Of a DNA stretch of 64,000 bases, positions 58,912 through 64,000 are shown one piece after another. The notes under the pieces are model-generated. The model had not been told where the DNA came from and ran no database searches. It worked only from the letters and a program-made list of their open reading frames with translations. Numbering within the stretch: position 1 is the stretch's first letter; each line of letters starts with the position of its first letter. The DNA is taken from contig NC_088102.1 of the NCBI RefSeq assembly GCF_036370855.1, positions 18,519,001-18,583,000 of the forward strand, given 5' to 3'. The position numbers and the translations under genes are program-made. Origin of the DNA: Dromaius novaehollandiae. Lineage: Eukaryota > Chordata > Aves > Casuariiformes > Dromaiidae.

Positions 58912-59155
58912 GCGGCGGAAGCGGAACCGCCACCGCGCGCGCGCCCCACGTGACGCGCGCGGCGGCGAGTCACAAAGGGGCGGGCGGGGGCAGCGCGCGC
59001 CGCGGCGCTGTGGCACGCGGCCCCCGAGAGCCGCGGTTTGGGGCGGGCGCGTTGAGAGCGCTTCCGGGTCAACGCGCGCGTGCCACGGATTGGGCGGCGG
59101 CGGTGCCCGTCACGGCCTCCTGCCCGCCCCGCCCCCTTCCCCCCCCGGCGGCGGG

Positions 59156-59354
59156 ATGGAGCTGCGCGCGGAGTTGACGGGCCGCGACGGGCGGACGTGG
59201 CCGCTGCGGGTGCGCTGCGAGGCGGAGGCGGGCGCGGGTGGCGAGCTGCGAGGGCTGCAGCGGGGCCTCGAGAAGCTGCAGGAGCAGGTCACGGAGCTGC
59301 TGGCGCCTCTGGTGCAGCAGGAGAGAGAGGCGGGGGGCCGCGGCGGGCCGCGTG
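59156..59354 (+). CDS. GON7: GON7 coding exon 1
   Basis: 199 nt, residues 1-66 and one base of Gly67. Very GC-rich because it lies inside the CpG island. Encodes the conserved core that contacts the KEOPS neighbour in the human complex. Confidence 0.92.
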
Positions 59355-59667
59355 GTGAGTGGCGGGCGACCGTTGGGCGGCCGTTGGGCGCGGGGCGGGG
59401 GGGGGGATGGCGGGCGCGCCGCGAGCCGGGCGCCACCGCCCCCTCGGTCTCCACGACCTCCTCTGGGCGGCGGTGTGCTACCGCAGGGGCTGCGTGCTTT
59501 TTTCAGCACCTCATCCGCTGTCTGTCTGAACCCTGGTAGGTGATGTCGGGGAGGAGGAGGAGGAGGAGGAAGGCGATGAAGATGAAGATGAAAATGAAAA
59601 CAACATCGACGTGAAAGCAAATGCAGATGGCCCACCTCTAAAACGGACAAAAGTTCAGCAGTCCTGA
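59156..59667 (+). CDS. GON7: GON7, KEOPS/EKC complex subunit (two coding exons)
   Basis: Exons 59156-59354 and 59540-59667, 327 nt, 108 residues (human GON7 100). The MEL start, the LRVRCEAE stretch, the helix LQEQVTELLAPLVQ and the C-terminal block DENENNIDVKANADGPPLKR match human GON7. An acidic run of seven Glu and then DEDEDENE fills the middle, partly encoded by (GAG)6. GON7 is a small, largely disordered subunit that stabilises LAGE3 in the KEOPS complex, which makes the t6A modification of ANN-decoding tRNAs. The intron is 185 bp and GC-rich. Donor GTGAGT, acceptor CCCTGGTAG, which is weak. The downstream exon is required in this frame because the sequence just before it has an in-frame TGA. 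Confidence 0.93.
59540..59667 (+). CDS. GON7: GON7 coding exon 2: acidic tail
   Basis: 128 nt including the stop TGA at 59665-59667. Encodes the rest of Gly67 and residues 68-108, DVGEEEEEEEGDEDEDENEN then the conserved end with PPLKRTK. Confidence 0.92.
59551..59568 (+). repeat. (GAG)6 trinucleotide run coding for polyglutamate
   Basis: Six pure GAG codons, followed by GAA, in GON7 exon 2. Human GON7 has a mixed Asp/Glu run here, so the pure repeat is probably lineage-specific and may vary in length. Confidence 0.85.
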
Positions 59668-60052
59668 CTGTGGCGTGAAAGACTGTATTTAGGCCTAAAA
59701 AGAGACTTTGCAGAATGTAAGTGTTCTTTTGGACAGTGGCACCTCGGGGGTGGGCAGGCTGTTCTTGCAAGGCAGATGTCTGCGTTTTTGTTCCTTTTGC
59801 TTATGTTTTAAAAATGAAATGTCGATCCCCACCACTACTTTAATATAGGAGCCCTAACAAAAGGGTGTGTGTTGGCATTAGTAACGTGTTTTTTACAGGA
59901 AGCGAATATTAGGCTGAAAAGATTGAGAAGAATTTTCAGTAAACCAGCTGACACAGATATAAAACACACTGAGTCTTCTGACCATTACATTTTTAATGGC
60001 TTCTCCTGAATCACAGTATTTCTTCATATGACCTCAAATCAAACTATTTTAA

Positions 60053-60066
60053 AATAAACAAATAAA
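60053..60066 (+). terminator. Candidate GON7 poly(A) signals
   Basis: Two AATAAA hexamers at 60053-60058 and 60061-60066, about 390 nt after the stop. They would end the GON7 mRNA near 60085. Confidence 0.55.
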
Positions 60067-60089
60067 ATATGGAACCTGTTATTTTGTCA

Positions 60090-63000
60090 GATATGGTTTT
60101 AAAATGGTACCAGACAAACAAGTCATTGGTGTGGAGAGAAAGTAGCGTAAGATCATTTGAGTATTCAAAATCAGCTAGAAACACTTGCACAGATGTGAGA
60201 CTGTTTCTGAACAATCCTGTGAGCCTAAAAGATGGAAGATTGTTTCTGCACATAATATAAAAGCTTTATTTTAGTCACCTATCACTAAAGTACTTTCCAG
60301 TTAAAGGTCATAGGCTAAGTAGATTGAAAGAGTTGGAAATCTTGGTCTCCCAAAATTTTGAATTTTAATAGCTAGAAAGCTGACAAGACAATGTCATTTT
60401 GGTAATTATCTTTTAGATTATTACACAAGTAAAACACAGCTGTCTACCCTTATCATCTGTTTCTTCCAGAAGGTCTTTGTTTCTTCATGCACCAGTTAAT
60501 CTTTATATACCTTTTTTTATCAGTGAGTTTTAACCAGGTTGATTTTTTGGGGTTCTTTCAGTAGCTTAGTCAAATAAAGTGAATATCACAGCCTAATAGT
60601 CTGCCTATGCAGAACTCTTAGCATTACCTCAAAGGACAAAATGAGCGGAATGAAATTTTATGGTACTTCATATTAAAAAAAAAAAAGTCAGGTCAGGAAC
60701 TAGGGGTAATATAATCACATTCTGCACTGGTTAGTATAGTTTATTTTAGAGGGGGGAAAACATAAATATTCGTATAACACCTACAAGTACATTATGTTCT
60801 TGGCTGTATAAACCAGCATAACCCAATCTCTCTGCTGAGTGGGAAAGGTAGCTTGGCCTGTCATCTGATGATAATGCAGTGTGTGGAACGTTATGAGGCT
60901 ATCAGATGCTTCTTGCAGGGAGGGTGGGGATTGTAAATGCTTCCTCTTTGTTGCTTTCATTGCAAATTTCTGTTTGGTGCATGCTTCTGTGAACAAGTGT
61001 AAGATGTTCTTGATACCCAGTCCACAGAGCTTACTGTGAAGCCTGAGAGTTTTCCCTACAAGAAATTAACTAGGTGAATAGTAGTGTAAAAAGCATTCTT
61101 TAATTTCCATGTGTTGCAAAACAGTTGGCACAGCTTGTTTCTCAGTATTATGGAAACAGAGCAAACCTTGAGACACGAACATGGAAAACTGTCTGAACAA
61201 ATTATGAGTGAATTTTTACTAGCACAAAACTGTCTGCATTCATTTGAAATCATGCAAAAAGATGTCCAAATATGTTTACTGGATTTCTTTTTCAGCTAAG
61301 AAATTCATACAGGACACACCTATTATTCTGTTAGCAGATATGACAAAGTCATAACTGAAGAAAAAACTGTGACTTTAAAGACTAGGGAGTTTTATTTGCT
61401 GAGGACCTAGGATAGGAGAAAAGCTTACAAATGCGTTCTGATCTGTTGTCAGGCTGCAAAATCTAAAAGTGATAAAATATTTAAAATGTTCTTTTAGTGT
61501 AGATAATGTGTGCATTGAAGGAAATGGCTTATCAGAGTGGCAAAGGCAACATTTCACATACGAAAGCTAGACCAATAAAGGCATCAGAAGGGCGGCTTCA
61601 TGTGACCTGTGGTAAACTAATGACATGTCTTTTGTGCTCCATGTTCTGCAGCTTTGGAAGCTTTTTGTAAAGCTATATATACTCAGAGCAGTGTGTCCCC
61701 CCCCCCCCCTTTTTAATATTTTTTCCCACCTCTCCTCTTCAGACTGCAGTCCTAAACACCCCAGTAATGGTGTGAACTGTGGCATCACCGGAAAGCAACA
61801 ACATTAACATTAGGCTTGAATTTGCTATTTCATACATATATATATATATATACTCCTTAAAAATAGTCCACAGATACACAGATGCTGGCATGTCACAGGC
61901 TGGAAACCACTGGTGTAAAGCAACAAACCCTAACTTTACTAGCCTGGGAATAAATGAAGAGAATGCTCTGAGTAGTGAGATACTCTCTTCCTGTATCAGC
62001 CTGGATAGTAGTGACATCTTGCACTTGAGCTCCAGAAGAGATCAATGAGCACTGGGTTGAAAAAAGCCACTTAAATTTTGCCTTTAAAGAATCATTTCTA
62101 GTCCTTCTGTTTGCAGCAAAATTTTGAAAGAATGAGGAAGGTACTGGGCCTTCAAACTTAAGTATTCCTAAAACATAGGCTCACTTGTGACATAAGTGCT
62201 AAAACTCTTGAACAGAAAACTTAATTTTTCCGAAAGCTGCTGCTCTAGAGTAACTAGGCACACAAAGTTGTGGTGCTTTTTTCCCTCCCCCCCTCCATGT
62301 CTGTTCTTAGAGCTGTGTTCTGTACCCTTCTGGGGGGAGCCCCCTCCTCCCCCAGCAGGACCGCAGCCTCCCACTTCTGGTACTGTCCTTTTAGCCAAGG
62401 AAGAGGTACATGGGGCAATAGAGGTAACTAACCGTGGCACCCCTCTTCCAAGCAACCAAGTTGCTGAAGTCTACAGCTTTTCCCATGGCTCTGGGAAACA
62501 AGCTCCAAAGTTTTCTGTATGTGGAAAAACTTAACATTTATTGGTGTGGAGAATATAGCAAGAGAAAAAAAAACTACTTCTACCAAGCTATGCTAGAATA
62601 TGAAACTTCATGAGCAGCCCTGTTAGATCAGGGACATACGTACAGGTGTATGTACATCACCAGTCAGCTGTATCCTGCATTTTAGGTAGCCTTGATGGAA
62701 GAAAGCTGGCATATTCTTATTGTCTCTAAGACATAGTAGTGCTTTTGTACCTGAACCACAGTTTAGGCTGACACAGAATGAATCCCATTCACCATGTCAT
62801 TTGTGCTGTTTATTATTGTTTGTACATCTTACTAATAGGCCTTAGTTTTATTAGCCAGAAGGGGACTAGGGTAGATGAATTTACTTAGTGCTAAAGGAGA
62901 GAAGGGAAGAGAATGCTTATATGCTCCTACTGTATAAAAGAGCTGAAGTGATCCTAAACTAAATTCCAGGTAGTATTTAGATGAGAAGCAAATACTAGCT

Positions 63001-64000
63001 CAAAAAAACAAGCAAAAATGTCAAAACAGATCTCCTTCACATAAATTGGGATTTTAGTGTATGAGTTAGTCTATTGTTACTACTTTGAAATACTGAACTT
63101 TGAGGCTAAATTCACAAAGAAATCTAATAAATTGCCATGTTCTGTGTTAACCAAAAGCTTTAGAATCACAGGTTTGGTATTTATTAAGCACTCAGATGCC
63201 TTTGCAAGGGGGAAGGGGGTAATCCCATTATGCCCAATAATCAGGGCATTTTTTGATAAGGTGCAAAACCTGTTTGTATCCTTTCTTAGTTCTGAGGAGA
63301 TTTCCTAGCTGAGAAATATTTCACAGAATTTTCATTAAAAGGATATGAGTGTGATTCCCCCATTGTAGCCCCTGTGGAACTCCCACTCCTGTTAATTTAC
63401 ATACAAGCTCTTTCAGAAATCAAATTATAAATAATACAGTAACCTGGTAGGGCATAATGTATCACAGGGCTTAATATGCAGTACCTATATTAACACCCAA
63501 CAGCATAAACAACTCAGCAGTGGTTTTGGGCACATTCATTAGCCAAAATCTACTGACTTAGTCTGAGGATGGGGGTTGAGCAAAAGTGCATTTTGTGGTT
63601 CTAGCAAGTTCTTTTTTGCCAGAATGAACCTGTACTATAGGGCTAGCTTTAAGGAGAGCTAGAGCTGAGGCAATTCTTAGAAATGAACTATGTGATAAAC
63701 TTACTAAGTTGTTCTCATGTATTTAGTTCATATACAGAAAAGAGATACATACATAAAAATCAGTATTTTTTAAAAACTACTAGAATAACAAATCACTTGC
63801 ACCACTGATTCACTAGAGACCATCTCTTAAAGACAACCACAGACTGGGCAAGAGAAAATAAAGGGGAGTTAATAGCAAGTATCCTGCACAAACTGTAAAG
63901 CTTTGTTCCAAGGGTAAGTCAATCTTTGTACTTTAATTAAAAAAAAAAAGCTTGCAGTTGTATTCCACTGCCAAAAGTAACACACTTCATAAGGAACACA
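60090..64000. other. Region downstream of GON7 with no supported gene
   Basis: AT-rich sequence with a C13-like run near 61699-61708, an (AT)n run at about 61838-61852 and no ORF resembling a known protein. In human the next gene is LYSET (TMEM251), pointing towards GON7; its coding sequence is not in this window, but part of its 3' UTR could be. Confidence 0.6.
61838..61852 (+). repeat. (AT)n microsatellite
   Basis: A short run of ATATAT downstream of GON7. Confidence 0.7.

Larger units (their letters stand above)
58300..59480. promoter_or_regulatory. CpG-island bidirectional promoter of UBR7 and GON7
   Basis: The only strongly CpG-rich block in the window. The two start codons, 58844 (-) and 59156 (+), are 311 bp apart. 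Visible elements in between: an E2F-like GGCGGGAAA (58876-58884), a CTCF-like core CCAGGGGGCGC (58900-58910), an E-box CACGTG followed by AC (58947-58954), an ETS-type CTTCCGG (59061-59067) and an inverted CCAAT box ATTGG (59089-59093). There is no TATA box. Typical of head-to-head housekeeping pairs. Confidence 0.88.

Noticed and set aside
58079-59539. Long + strand ORF of 486 codons across the UBR7/GON7 promoter
   Set aside because: It runs antisense to UBR7 exons 1-2 and in another frame through GON7. GC-rich CpG-island sequence is poor in stops, and the translation is low-complexity Arg/Pro/Gly/Ala.
58308-59770. Other long ORFs on both strands in the CpG island
   Set aside because: Shadows of UBR7 and GON7 exons or stop-poor GC-rich sequence; no homology recognised. 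One of them does contain UBR7 exon 1, which is annotated on its own.
60090-64000. Search for LYSET (TMEM251), MOAP1 or other expected neighbours
   Set aside because: No frame resembles these proteins; they probably lie to the right of the window.
1-64000. tRNA, rRNA, CRISPR array, bacterial operon, or integrated virus
   Set aside because: No cloverleaf with A/B boxes, no regularly spaced direct repeats, no prokaryotic gene structure and no viral gene was seen.

Overview
This is a vertebrate nuclear segment, most likely from a bird. It holds GT-AG-spliced genes, one short GC-rich CpG-island promoter, CR1-type LINE fragments (the dominant retroelement of birds and other sauropsids), many microsatellites and fairly compact introns. 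The gene order BTBD7 - UBR7 - GON7 matches human 14q32. BTBD7 and UBR7 are tail to tail; UBR7 and GON7 are head to head. I see no bacterial, viral, CRISPR or tRNA content. The species cannot be fixed from the sequence alone; a crocodilian or turtle is a less likely alternative.

Layout. Positions 1-6560 are non-coding sequence upstream of, or in the 5' UTR introns of, BTBD7. Positions 6561-~44025 carry BTBD7 on the + strand: ten coding exons that join without a frame break into 1121 residues (human 1132), then a 3' UTR of about 4.1 kb. Positions ~44025-46440 are a convergent intergenic spacer. Positions ~46440-58844 carry UBR7 on the - strand: eleven coding exons, 417 residues (human 425). Positions ~58845-59155 are a CpG-island promoter shared head to head with GON7. 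GON7 lies at 59156-59667 on the + strand: two coding exons, 108 residues (human 100). Positions ~60090-64000 hold no gene I can support.

The genes do not form a pathway. BTBD7 is a double-BTB/BACK protein of epithelial remodelling. UBR7 is a UBR-box plus PHD ubiquitin-ligase-type chromatin protein. GON7 is a small acidic subunit of the KEOPS/EKC tRNA-modification complex. UBR7 and GON7 probably share promoter control through the 311-bp interval between their start codons.

I did not find an undescribed system. The best leads are regulatory. They are: two upstream ORFs in the BTBD7 leader, in the same frame as the protein, the second ending 9 nt before the start; a poly(A) signal 25 nt inside the donor of BTBD7 exon 2 that would give a two-BTB short protein; a (TG)21(GC)4 tract just upstream of the exon 4 acceptor in a CFTR-exon-9-like arrangement; a GON7 acceptor in competition with a stronger-looking upstream AG; a CTCF-like site in the UBR7/GON7 promoter; and several perfect intronic inverted repeats.
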